Origin: Bacillus sp. AFS055030
Lineage (GTDB): Bacteria; Bacillota; Bacilli; Bacillales; Bacillaceae_G
Direction: 5' to 3'
Assembly (NCBI RefSeq): GCF_002574545.1
Contig: NZ_NUGT01000015.1
Coordinates: forward strand, 179,921-243,920
DNA: 64,000 nucleotides
Below the pieces are notes generated by a model. That model ran no database searches. It worked only from the letters and a program-made list of their open reading frames with translations, and was not told where the DNA came from. The position numbers and the translations under genes are program-made. The first letter of the stretch is position 1; each line of letters opens with the position of its first letter. Positions 15,796 to 23,322 of this stretch are shown piece by piece.

Positions 15796-16731
15796 TTAAT
15801 CACGTAAATTCCGACCTGTTAATGTAAGGAAAACAGTTTCTAGGTTAGGTGCATTTTCCTGTAATGAACTAATTTCGATTTCATTATTAATAAAATGTTG
15901 AATGATTTTATTTAAATTATTCACACCATTATCCGAAGTAATCGTAATAACATTATCGAAAATATGAACATTTTCAACACCATTAATCGATTTAAGCTCC
16001 GTAACATCAATAGTTTCAGTCGTTTTAACTTCAATTCGAATATCCTTTGTATTCGTAATAATCGATTTAAGCTGTTCCTTCGTTCCTTCAGCAATGATTT
16101 TTCCGTGGTCAATAATCGAAATACGTGTGCAGATTTCTTCAACTTCTTCCATGTAATGGCTCGTATAAATAATTGTACAACCCATTTCATTAAGCTTTCG
16201 TACACTATTAAGAATATAGTTTCGTGAATGAGGATCAATCCCAACAGTTGGTTCATCCATAATAATCAGTTTAGGTCGGTGTGCAATTGCACACGCAATA
16301 TTTAATCGTCTCTTCATTCCACCAGAGAAATTTTTTGGATATTCCTTAAATTTATCTACTAATCCAACAAATTGTAAGGCTTCTTCTACTCTTTCATTTA
16401 ATTCCGAACCTCTTAAACCATATAGTCCAGCGAAAAATCTAACATTTTCATAGGCAGTTAAATCTTCATAAATTGCTAAGTCTTGAGGTACCATACCAAT
16501 ATTCATTTTTGCGAAATTACTATGTTTCTTACTGTTTTTTCCTAGGATTTCGATTGTACCTTGATTACTTCGAAGTAGCCCAGAAATAATATTAATCGTC
16601 GTACTTTTCCCCGCTCCATTTGCTCCAAGAAATCCGAAAATTTCTCCTTCTTCAATTGATAAAGACATATTATCGACCGCTATAAAATCCCCGAACTTTT
16701 TAGTTAAATTTTTAATCTCTAAAACTTTCAT
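15796..16731 (-). CDS. ABC exporter ATP-binding protein (LnrL-like)
   Basis: A 311-residue ATPase. Walker A GANGAGKST at 36-44, Q-loop VPQDLAIYEDL near 81, signature SGGMK at 136-140, Walker B LIIMDEP at 155-161, and switch His192 in TSHYMEE. The C-terminal about 90 residues form the extra domain of the DrrA/LnrL drug exporter class. It drives the two permeases encoded downstream. The ATG at 16731 has GAGGTGAGG. A promoter with a -10 at 16764-16769 and a perfect palindrome precedes the gene. Confidence 0.9.
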   Translation of the reverse strand: MKVLEIKNLTKKFGDFIAVDNMSLSIEEGEIFGFLGANGAGKSTTINIISGLLRSNQGTIEILGKNSKKHSNFAKMNIGMVPQDLAIYEDLTAYENVRFFAGLYGLRGSELNERVEEALQFVGLVDKFKEYPKNFSGGMKRRLNIACAIAHRPKLIIMDEPTVGIDPHSRNYILNSVRKLNEMGCTIIYTSHYMEEVEEICTRISIIDHGKIIAEGTKEQLKSIITNTKDIRIEVKTTETIDVTELKSINGVENVHIFDNVITITSDNGVNNLNKIIQHFINNEIEISSLQENAPNLETVFLTLTGRNLRD

Positions 16732-16763
16732 CCTCTCACCTCTTAAACTTTGTGTATGATGCT

Positions 16764-16812
16764 ATTATAAGCAAAAGGGTGAACTAATATCAGTGTATTA
16801 GTTCACCCTTTT
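16764..16812 (-). promoter_or_regulatory. palindrome and promoter before ABC operon
   Basis: A perfect 17-bp inverted repeat (16773-16789 with 16796-16812, 6-nt loop) lies between the kinase gene and the ATPase gene. It ends in AAAA/TTTT, so it could be the kinase terminator. It also covers the -35 zone of a promoter whose -10 is TATAAT (minus strand, 16764-16769), so it could equally be an operator for the response regulator. A second, smaller palindrome ACATGA/TCATGT is at 16814-16831. Confidence 0.6.
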
Positions 16813-16887
16813 CACATGAGAATATTCATGTTTTTATTTAGGCAAAATCATGATGGACATAATAGAAATTCATATCACTAGATGAAA

Positions 16888-17991
16888 TTATTGGATTGGA
16901 AGCAGTGTTGTAACTGAAAAACCATCATGACCATCTGCTATTATTTTCCCGTTTATAGCCGCTGTTCTCTCTTCCATCCCAATGATTCCTAAACCTTTTT
17001 TGATTTTCACTTTGCCTTTCCCATTGTCTTTTACATTTGTTTTGATCATTTTATTCATGACATGTATTTCAATCGAAACCTCTGTTGCATTTGCATATTT
17101 CAACGTATTTGTTAAAGCTTCAACTACATTTTCTTGAATTACTTTCCATTGAATGGGAGTAATAAGATCGAGATTTCCTTTATAAACAAACAAAGTTTTT
17201 AAATCATGCTTAGCAGAAAATTCATCTATGAATAATTTCATATGGTGAATTCCCATTTGTTCAGTTGGAGGCTTCATATTTTTCAAAGTGAGTCTTATGT
17301 TTTCGATACCATCCTTTGAAATATTAATCGCATTTTGTAGCAATTCTAATGCTTTATCTTGATTAGTACTCATTAAATGTTTAGCTGCTTCCATTTGAAA
17401 TAGTGCACCTGTCATTGAATGCCCTATTTTATCATGTATTTCTTGAGAAATACGATTTCGTTCCTCCAATTTAAAGGTATATTCTGATTGCTCAATAAAC
17501 TCATTATGGTTATTTATCTTTTTTGAAAGCTTTTGAATTGTACTCCTCATCTTGTCAATTTGCTCTTCTTTAAACGATAATCTAGTGTTATACAAAGTAA
17601 CAACCGATAAGACGTTAAAACTAAATAATGAAATTAATCCATAAATAGGCTGTAAAGAATAAGGTACATAGAAAATTGGAAATAGTGCAAGAAAGCAACC
17701 AATCCATTTATTTGAAGTAAAAAAAGAAATGAGCTCTAAGATTGACATTGGTAGTAGTAAAAGAAATAATGGCTGAATCTTTAAATTGGAATAGGCAATT
17801 AGACAAATTGATATGATTAATAAAAATTTTATCAACGATCTATTTTTTATTAAATAAAGACTAATATTTAAACAAAAATAAACAAGTAATGCAAAAAGAA
17901 CCCAAGAGAAATTAGGAATTTCGTTTTGAATACAAATATAGGCGATATACAAAATAACTGAGAGCTTATTTAAAATAATCCAACGCTCCAT
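16888..17991 (-). CDS. NarL-type sensor histidine kinase (LnrJ-like)
   Basis: A 367-residue kinase with four to five N-terminal membrane spans and little extracellular loop (1-137), a short coiled coil (140-170), the HisKA_3 box with phospho-acceptor His186 in SQEIHDKIGHSMT, and an HATPase domain with the N box NVVEALTNTLKYANA and G boxes DNGKGK and GLGIIGMEER. This intramembrane-sensing plan is typical of kinases that detect membrane-active compounds, such as LnrJ or DesK. It lies 17 bp after the response regulator gene, so the two are an operon. The order regulator-kinase is the reverse of lnrJK. Confidence 0.87.
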   Translation of the reverse strand: MERWIILNKLSVILYIAYICIQNEIPNFSWVLFALLVYFCLNISLYLIKNRSLIKFLLIISICLIAYSNLKIQPLFLLLLPMSILELISFFTSNKWIGCFLALFPIFYVPYSLQPIYGLISLFSFNVLSVVTLYNTRLSFKEEQIDKMRSTIQKLSKKINNHNEFIEQSEYTFKLEERNRISQEIHDKIGHSMTGALFQMEAAKHLMSTNQDKALELLQNAINISKDGIENIRLTLKNMKPPTEQMGIHHMKLFIDEFSAKHDLKTLFVYKGNLDLITPIQWKVIQENVVEALTNTLKYANATEVSIEIHVMNKMIKTNVKDNGKGKVKIKKGLGIIGMEERTAAINGKIIADGHDGFSVTTLLPIQ

Positions 17992-18008
17992 AAGTAACTC
18001 CTTTTGCG

Positions 18009-18650
18009 TTAGTCTACTTTCCCAGTAATATAGAAAATAGCGATTTGTGTTCGATGTTCTAGCCCTGTTTTTCCGAGAATTGAAGTAATATAATTAGCTA
18101 CCGTTCCTTCAGAAATATAAATTTGTTTAGAAATTTCCTTATTCGAAAACCCTTTTGCGATTAAAGCCATTACATCTAGCTCTCTTTGGGTAAACAAGCT
18201 CGTATCTATTTTCGTATCTGGTGTATTCGTATTATTTGTTAAATTGGTTCTAATTTTATCTAGCACTAAATCTTGCATGATTGTATTTCCATGAAAAACA
18301 CTTTTAATCGCTTCTCGAATACGTTCTGGTTCATTATTTTTTAATAAATAACCTTTTGCACCATTTTTCAAAGCATCAATAATATACTCATCATCATCAA
18401 AAGTGGTTAAAATAAGTGGCTTTGTTTTAGTTTGCTCAGAAATATGCTTAGTAGCTTCTACACCATTCATATTTGGCATTCGAACATCTAAAAGCGCAAC
18501 ATCTACTTCATTATTTTGACAATATTTTAACGCTTCATTCCCATCATCTACGGTTTCTAATACTTCAAACTCTTCATAAGAGCTCAATATGATTTTAAGA
18601 CCTTCTCTAATAAATGAATTATCATCAGCAATAATAATTTTTATTTTCAT
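18009..18650 (-). CDS. NarL/LuxR-type response regulator (LnrK-like)
   Basis: A 213-residue regulator: receiver domain with acidic pair Asp9-Asp10, phospho-acceptor Asp55 (LLDVRMP), the Thr at TTFDDD and the Lys in GYLLKN; C-terminal LuxR helix-turn-helix (TQRELDVMALIAKGFSNKEIS). It is the first gene of the regulator-kinase pair and probably activates the ABC exporter operon just downstream. The ribosome binding site of the ATG at 18650 is weak. Confidence 0.88.
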   Translation of the reverse strand: MKIKIIIADDNSFIREGLKIILSSYEEFEVLETVDDGNEALKYCQNNEVDVALLDVRMPNMNGVEATKHISEQTKTKPLILTTFDDDEYIIDALKNGAKGYLLKNNEPERIREAIKSVFHGNTIMQDLVLDKIRTNLTNNTNTPDTKIDTSLFTQRELDVMALIAKGFSNKEISKQIYISEGTVANYITSILGKTGLEHRTQIAIFYITGKVD

Positions 18651-19116
18651 TCGAATAGAGGGAGAACATTTCTACCTCTTTTTCACATCCTTTATTCCGT
18701 GTATTATATTTCCATTATATACCACTAACGACTAAATACCATGAGAAGAACAAGATTAATCTCATTGATTTCACAAACAAAACACTTAACTTCATAATTT
18801 TAATGTTTTACGAAGCTGGCGTATTCAATAAAAATGTAAAGAAAACACATAACCTCTCATTTTGCGACTAATTTCACAATTTGTTCAATAGTTAAAGGAA
18901 AATATCTCAAAAAATTTAGTAAAATTTAACTGAGCGCTCCATTAAATTTCACTAAAAAATATTTACCATTTAACCTCTTTCTTTATACTTCTACCGTCTC
19001 AAAAAAGTTTCAAATAGATTAACAGCTTAATTAACGCCGGCAAAATGAAAAGATAACCTAATTCCTTATTAGTAAGTAAAACATTACAAGTTTTATTACA
19101 GGAGAAAAATAAGTTC
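18651..19116. other. intergenic region, nothing recognised
   Basis: 466 bp of AT-rich sequence between two divergent genes. No frame of note, no strong hairpin. It must hold the promoters of the response regulator and the lipoprotein gene; I could not single them out. Confidence 0.5.
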
Positions 19117-19569
19117 ATGGAAAAGCTTAAGACTAAAAAAATACTTATTACATTTATATTGGTGTTCCTAACTAGTAGTTGTAATTCCTCTAATAAGACA
19201 TTTTTATTAAGAGGTACATTTGCGTGTAAAGAACTGCCATTTGATTCAATGGTCTTTGATCCAGAAAATGACTATACATTTTATTATTATTACGAGGATT
19301 TACAAGGAAATAGCAAATTAGATAAAGGAACATTTTTAAGAAAATCTGAATCCAAATATATAATAAAAAGTTCGGTTTTTAAGAACATAGGGATCACTTA
19401 TAAAAATAGTGGTTTCAAGATTATGATAAATGAAAAAGCATATTACTTTAAACAAATCGATGCAATCCCAGGTATCCAAACAAATTATGAAAGTAGGAAG
19501 TTTAATTATGAAAAAAATAGCAAGTTTACTAGTCTTTTTAAGCATCTTAATTTCTTCAACCTCAATTAA
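19117..19569 (+). CDS. putative lipoprotein, unknown
   Basis: A 150-residue protein with a lipoprotein signal: basic start MEKLKTKK, hydrophobic core and lipobox LTSSC with Cys22. The mature part starts with a Ser/Asn linker and is beta-rich, with an aromatic stretch YTFYYYYEDL. I know no family. The stop lies 62 bp inside the next gene, which is in another frame; the two are probably translated from one transcript. AGGAG is 12 nt from the ATG. Alternative: the C-terminal part beyond about residue 125, which is inside the overlap, may be an extension caused by a frameshift. Confidence 0.65.
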   Translation: MEKLKTKKILITFILVFLTSSCNSSNKTFLLRGTFACKELPFDSMVFDPENDYTFYYYYEDLQGNSKLDKGTFLRKSESKYIIKSSVFKNIGITYKNSGFKIMINEKAYYFKQIDAIPGIQTNYESRKFNYEKNSKFTSLFKHLNFFNLN

Positions 19570-20086
19570 TGCACAAGAAATTCCAACTGAAGAGACAAGC
19601 CAAGAAGCTTTTGTAATACCTGTATCTCAAGAAGAAATTGATAAAGAAGAACAACAACAATTAGAACAACAAAATAGTAAAGGAAGAACTCCATTGTATG
19701 AGTATAAAACTGAACTTGTGGGAACTCAAATAGCAAAAAAGGTCAAAATTGGTTATGCTGAAGGGCAACCGCCAAAGGGGACTATATTTCACTCTCCTGG
19801 AAGTTTTTATTGGTCAAATAGTGGAAGTAAAGTTACGGTTACAATATCCGTTGCATATGGTGCTTATTCAATAGGAGTAACTCCAGGAAGTATAAGTGGC
19901 ACTGGAGTTGTAGTAAAATCGCCATATATGGGACAAGCAGTAAAACTTTTAATTCATAAGGATATAGAAGTTAAAAAGTATAAGCAATATAGAAAAACTG
20001 TTATGGGTAGCGGAAAATGGGAATATGTTGGTGACGTATATACAAAGGTACCTGTATTAAATCATTATACAGTCGTAAAAGTATAA
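19508..20086 (+). CDS. secreted protein of unknown function
   Basis: A 192-residue protein with a clear signal peptide (MKKIASLLVFLSILISSTSINAQ) and likely cleavage after INA. A Glu/Gln-rich linker (EEIDKEEQQQLEQQN) follows, then a beta-rich domain with Gly/Ser-rich core (SVAYGAYSIGVTPGSISGTGVVVKSPYMGQ) and a Tyr/Lys/Val-rich end. No cysteine. The frame runs back to 19430, but AGGAAG before the ATG at 19508 and the signal peptide fix the start. It overlaps the lipoprotein gene by 62 bp. No homologue comes to mind; a lipoprotein next to a small secreted protein could be an immunity/toxin or binding pair, but that is speculation. Confidence 0.7.
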   Translation: MKKIASLLVFLSILISSTSINAQEIPTEETSQEAFVIPVSQEEIDKEEQQQLEQQNSKGRTPLYEYKTELVGTQIAKKVKIGYAEGQPPKGTIFHSPGSFYWSNSGSKVTVTISVAYGAYSIGVTPGSISGTGVVVKSPYMGQAVKLLIHKDIEVKKYKQYRKTVMGSGKWEYVGDVYTKVPVLNHYTVVKV

Positions 20087-20141
20087 ATTATAATTAAAAC
20101 TAATCTCCACAATAAAGATAAATATATAGCTAAAAAACTAG

Positions 20142-20170
20142 AAAGCTCAGAAATAAATCTGGGCTTTTTT
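20142..20170 (+). terminator. terminator after secreted protein gene
   Basis: AAAGCTCAG/CTGGGCTTT (one G-T pair) with an 8-nt loop and six T. Confidence 0.8.
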
Positions 20171-20285
20171 AATTGATTGGTGTGAGTCAGTAATCAAAAT
20201 CCAAAGATAATTCTATATGAGAATTGAACAAAATAACTTAACTACTTGTCGCTTTACTAAGACTTGCTATCTTTCAAAAATTATA

Positions 20286-20322
20286 TAAAAAAAAATCCCC
20301 AAGCATATGCAAAAGGGGATTT
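20286..20322 (-). terminator. terminator after oxidoreductase gene
   Basis: AAATCCCC pairs with GGGGATTT; on the minus strand a long T run follows. It is 10 bp after the stop at 20332. Confidence 0.8.
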
Positions 20323-20331
20323 AAATAGTTT

Positions 20332-21318
20332 TTATATATTTTCAATTAATACTTTACCAAATTGTACTTCATTATTTTCAAAGTAATCATGGGCTTCCTT
20401 CACTTGATCAAATGTAAAAGATTTTGGATTGATTAGCGGCTTTAGCTTACCTTCATCAACTAAAGTAGCGATTTTATTTAAAATAGTACTATGTTCTTTT
20501 CGCCCTTCCTCAGTTTTTTGAGTAAGCAAAATAAAAATAACATGTAAAGATAAAGATTTGTTATGTAAAAGTGTTAAATCATGCGTCGAACGTGCTGCGA
20601 TTGCTAGAACAGTACCTTTTGGTTTAGCTGCAATAAATGATTTATCTAGATTTTCTTTACCGACAGTATCAAAAACAAGATCAAAGCCTTGCCCATCTGT
20701 TAGGCGGTTAACATATTCTTCTGCGGTCTCTTCCTTGTAATTAATGACGTGGTCTGCGCCTAGCTTTTTAACTAAATCAGCTTTTTCCTTCGACGAGACT
20801 GTTGTCGAAACAGTAGCTCCAAAAGCTTTCGCTAACTGAATCGCTAAATGACCAACACCACCTGCACCGCCATGAATTAAAATATGATCACCTTGTTTTA
20901 AGTTACCTCTGTCAAAAAGTGCCTCCCAAGCAGTAATAGCTGTTAATGGTAAACTTGCCGCTTCTTGAATTGGTAAATTTTTTGGAGCTTTAGCGATTAC
21001 TGATTCCTCTATTAATAAATAATCTGAAAGAGTACCAGTAAAGACATTTAAACCGAATACAGAATCACCAACTGAAAAACGTGAAACATTTTCACCAACT
21101 TCAACAACTTCACCAGAAAAATCACTATGTAAAATCATTGGAAAATTCGGTTGAAACACATTTGGTACAATTCCTTTTCGAATCTTTGTATCAATCGGAT
21201 TGATACTAGTCGCAGAAACCTTGACTAAAACTTGATGACCAGATGGTTTCGGTATTGAAAGTTCAACATTTTTAAACTCAGAACTATCTCCATATTGATG
21301 AATGACAACCGCTTTCAT
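20332..21318 (-). CDS. quinone-oxidoreductase-type NADP-dependent dehydrogenase
   Basis: A 328-residue medium-chain reductase without the structural zinc cysteines, so of the quinone/enoyl reductase type. N-terminal GroES-like domain (GHQVLVKVSATSINPIDTKIRKG), then the Rossmann fold with the nucleotide motif GGAGGVGHLAIQLAKAFGA near residue 150. It probably reduces quinones or unsaturated carbonyls with NADPH, as an oxidative stress or detoxification enzyme. Good AGGAGG site. Single gene with terminator. Confidence 0.83.
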   Translation of the reverse strand: MKAVVIHQYGDSSEFKNVELSIPKPSGHQVLVKVSATSINPIDTKIRKGIVPNVFQPNFPMILHSDFSGEVVEVGENVSRFSVGDSVFGLNVFTGTLSDYLLIEESVIAKAPKNLPIQEAASLPLTAITAWEALFDRGNLKQGDHILIHGGAGGVGHLAIQLAKAFGATVSTTVSSKEKADLVKKLGADHVINYKEETAEEYVNRLTDGQGFDLVFDTVGKENLDKSFIAAKPKGTVLAIAARSTHDLTLLHNKSLSLHVIFILLTQKTEEGRKEHSTILNKIATLVDEGKLKPLINPKSFTFDQVKEAHDYFENNEVQFGKVLIENI

Positions 21319-21519
21319 AATAGCCTCCTATTCGAAATAGAAAATATTTTTAAGTCATTGTAGCATACATCTGATCGAAAAAAATACAATTTTAACTCCA
21401 AATTGATTCATGAGGTTTTGATTATAATGGTTAAAAATCTATAATTTATATTGTTTTTTCACTTTGATTCCGTATAATCAATAGTAATCTTTTAATCTTA
21501 TTCATGGAGGAAAAATACT

Positions 21520-21819
21520 ATGGTAAACAAATTAGAGGAATTAAATGAGAGAAATACGTTAAACCATAGAAATATTGTAAAGTATGTAAAACACGTCTTT
21601 GATGAGTTAGACTTAAAAGTTAAAAGATTTCGCGAAGAAGCAGCAATCAGAGCAGCTCACCATGCAAAACCAGATTTAGAAGAAGAAAAATTATTTTATA
21701 ACAATATTCACCATATGAAGACGTTACTAATTGATGTATTAGAACGTACTACTGAAGATCTTGAACATGTTGGCGATAAAAACTGGAATAAAAATTTTAA
21801 AGACGGCGTGAACGCATAA
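21520..21819 (+). CDS. small helical protein, unknown
   Basis: A 99-residue, highly charged protein that looks wholly helical (VKYVKHVFDELDLKVKRFREEAAIRAAHH, then EEEKLFYNNIHHMKTLLIDVLERTTEDLEHV). Start is sure: GGAGGAAAAATACT before the ATG. A terminator follows. I do not recognise a family. Confidence 0.75.
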   Translation: MVNKLEELNERNTLNHRNIVKYVKHVFDELDLKVKRFREEAAIRAAHHAKPDLEEEKLFYNNIHHMKTLLIDVLERTTEDLEHVGDKNWNKNFKDGVNA

Positions 21820-21851
21820 TAATAAATAAAAACGTATTTTCTCTATAAATC

Positions 21852-21888
21852 AAGGATAGGAAGGTATTTAAACCTTTCTATCCTTTTG
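21852..21888 (+). terminator. terminator after 99-aa gene
   Basis: A 14-bp stem AAGGATAGGAAGGT/ACCTTTCTATCCTT (with one wobble position) and 6-nt loop, ending in TTTT. Convergent genes on both sides. Confidence 0.85.
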
Positions 21889-21892
21889 ATTA

Positions 21893-22462
21893 TTAATTCA
21901 TATGCTGCTTTAAATTTCTTACATAATTTTTCAATACAAAAAGTACACTTTCATCAATTGGGATATTTATACCAAACCCATCACTTTTTTCAAGCGAAAC
22001 AAAACCATGAAGCAAACTTCTTAAGCCTCTAACCGCATGAATAAGTTCAATGTCAGTTAAATGATAAGGTTTTAGTACTTCGTAAATTAAGTTCAATATT
22101 TTATTCCCAATCAAACGATACTCATCTCCAGGTGATTGAGACGGAGATAACGTAGCTTTATATAAACCAGGATGTATCCTAGCATAATCGAGATAAGCAA
22201 AAGCTAAAGCCAAAACTGCTTTCTCATTATTTTTCCCTTCAACCGATTTACGAAGTTTTTCATAAAGTTGTGTAATCCCATGTACTGCTACACTATTTTT
22301 TAGTTCATCCAAATTCTTAATATGGTTATAAATCGATGGTGGTTGAATCGTTAGCTTCTTTGCAAGATAACTAATCGTTAAAGCCTCCCACCCTTCTGTA
22401 TCAACAATCTTAATTGAAGTACTTAGTAATTGATTATAATTCAATCCAATTCTTGGTGACAT
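21893..22462 (-). CDS. TetR family regulator
   Basis: A 189-residue one-component repressor: helix-turn-helix at about 25-50 (LTISYLAKKLTIQPPSIYNHIKN) and a WHG-type C-terminal ligand domain. It lies 20 bp after a metallo-hydrolase gene in the same direction, and the pair is preceded by a perfect 18-bp palindrome that is probably its operator, so I expect autoregulation. AAGGAG precedes the ATG. The inducer is unknown. Confidence 0.85.
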   Translation of the reverse strand: MSPRIGLNYNQLLSTSIKIVDTEGWEALTISYLAKKLTIQPPSIYNHIKNLDELKNSVAVHGITQLYEKLRKSVEGKNNEKAVLALAFAYLDYARIHPGLYKATLSPSQSPGDEYRLIGNKILNLIYEVLKPYHLTDIELIHAVRGLRSLLHGFVSLEKSDGFGINIPIDESVLFVLKNYVRNLKQHMN

Positions 22463-22482
22463 TGCTTTTACTCCTTCACATA

Positions 22483-23172
22483 TTACTTTTTAAGAGCACG
22501 GTCAATTTCTTCTTGTGGGTGACTTAACATTGTACCATGACCGACTGCCAATAACGTAGGTTTTAATTCACTAATTTTCTTAGCACTATTTAATGCAGCA
22601 TCCTTGTTCCAAGTTGCCATAGATGGAAAAGGAAATAAAATTTTAAATTGACCAGAAATCGCCAAACCACCTCTTAATGAAAAAGCATCACCAGCTATAA
22701 TGGCATTTGTCCGTTGATCTAAAAATGCCATTGAACCTGGTGTATGACCGGGAACTTCAACCGCTAGTAAAGACCCAATCGTATCTCCTTCCTGCAGTAA
22801 ACGATCTGGGATGGTTTGAATATTTTTAGGAACGCCACCTTTTATAGGCGTATTTGGCTCACCCGCATCTAAACTTGTGTCACCTTTTAATAATTTTGCA
22901 TCTCTTTTTGAAATGGAAACGACTGCATCTGGAAGTAATGATTTTAATTGATCAAGCGATCCAACATGGTCTCCGTGCGCATGTGTTAAAACGATATTCG
23001 TAATTTTTTTGCCTATTTGATTAGCCGTATCAATAATTTTAGTTGCACTAAAGGAAAGCGCTGTATCAATTAACGTAAGCTCGTTTTCTTCTTCTACTAA
23101 AAAACAATTCACAGGAAAGAAATTTGGTAAAAAGCTCAACTCATAAAGATCATTATTTTTCGTAATTTTCAT
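22483..23172 (-). CDS. metallo-beta-lactamase-fold hydrolase
   Basis: A 229-residue hydrolase with the dinuclear metal motif THAHGDH near residue 64-70, the GHTPGS histidine near 150 and the GDAF aspartate, close in type to YdeK/glyoxalase II-like proteins. The substrate is not evident. It heads an operon with a TetR gene, which suggests that its production follows a small-molecule signal. Start has AGGAGG. Confidence 0.83.
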   Translation of the reverse strand: MKITKNNDLYELSFLPNFFPVNCFLVEEENELTLIDTALSFSATKIIDTANQIGKKITNIVLTHAHGDHVGSLDQLKSLLPDAVVSISKRDAKLLKGDTSLDAGEPNTPIKGGVPKNIQTIPDRLLQEGDTIGSLLAVEVPGHTPGSMAFLDQRTNAIIAGDAFSLRGGLAISGQFKILFPFPSMATWNKDAALNSAKKISELKPTLLAVGHGTMLSHPQEEIDRALKK

Positions 23173-23192
23173 TTAATATCCTCCTAATGATA

Positions 23193-23236
23193 AAAACTAA
23201 TACCTTTAGTTTTATAATACTAAAGGTATTAGTTTT
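23193..23236 (-). promoter_or_regulatory. operator palindrome before hydrolase-tetR operon
   Basis: Two 18-bp arms, AAAACTAATACCTTTAGT (23193-23210) and its exact complement (23219-23236), flank TTTATAAT. On the minus strand the centre reads TATTATAAA and may be the -10 region. Perfect symmetry over a promoter next to a TetR gene marks it as the likely operator. It is not followed by a T run, so it is not a terminator. Confidence 0.75.
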
Positions 23237-23281
23237 CGTGAACAAAAATTCCAAATTTTACATAAAATTCGTTATATGACT

Positions 23282-23312
23282 AAAAAAAACCCTTCCATCA
23301 AAGATGAAAGGG
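23282..23312 (-). terminator. terminator after lysP
   Basis: CCCTTTCATC/GATGGAAGGG with a short loop, then eight T on the minus strand. Confidence 0.85.
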
Positions 23313-23322
23313 CTACATTTTA

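Noticed and set aside
15921..16256. 111-codon frame inside the ABC ATPase gene
   Set aside because: Same-strand out-of-frame shadow, Leu/Ile/Arg-rich without any motif.
23193..23236. Reading the 18-bp palindrome as a terminator
   Set aside because: No T run follows on either strand and it lies directly before a gene start, over the promoter.
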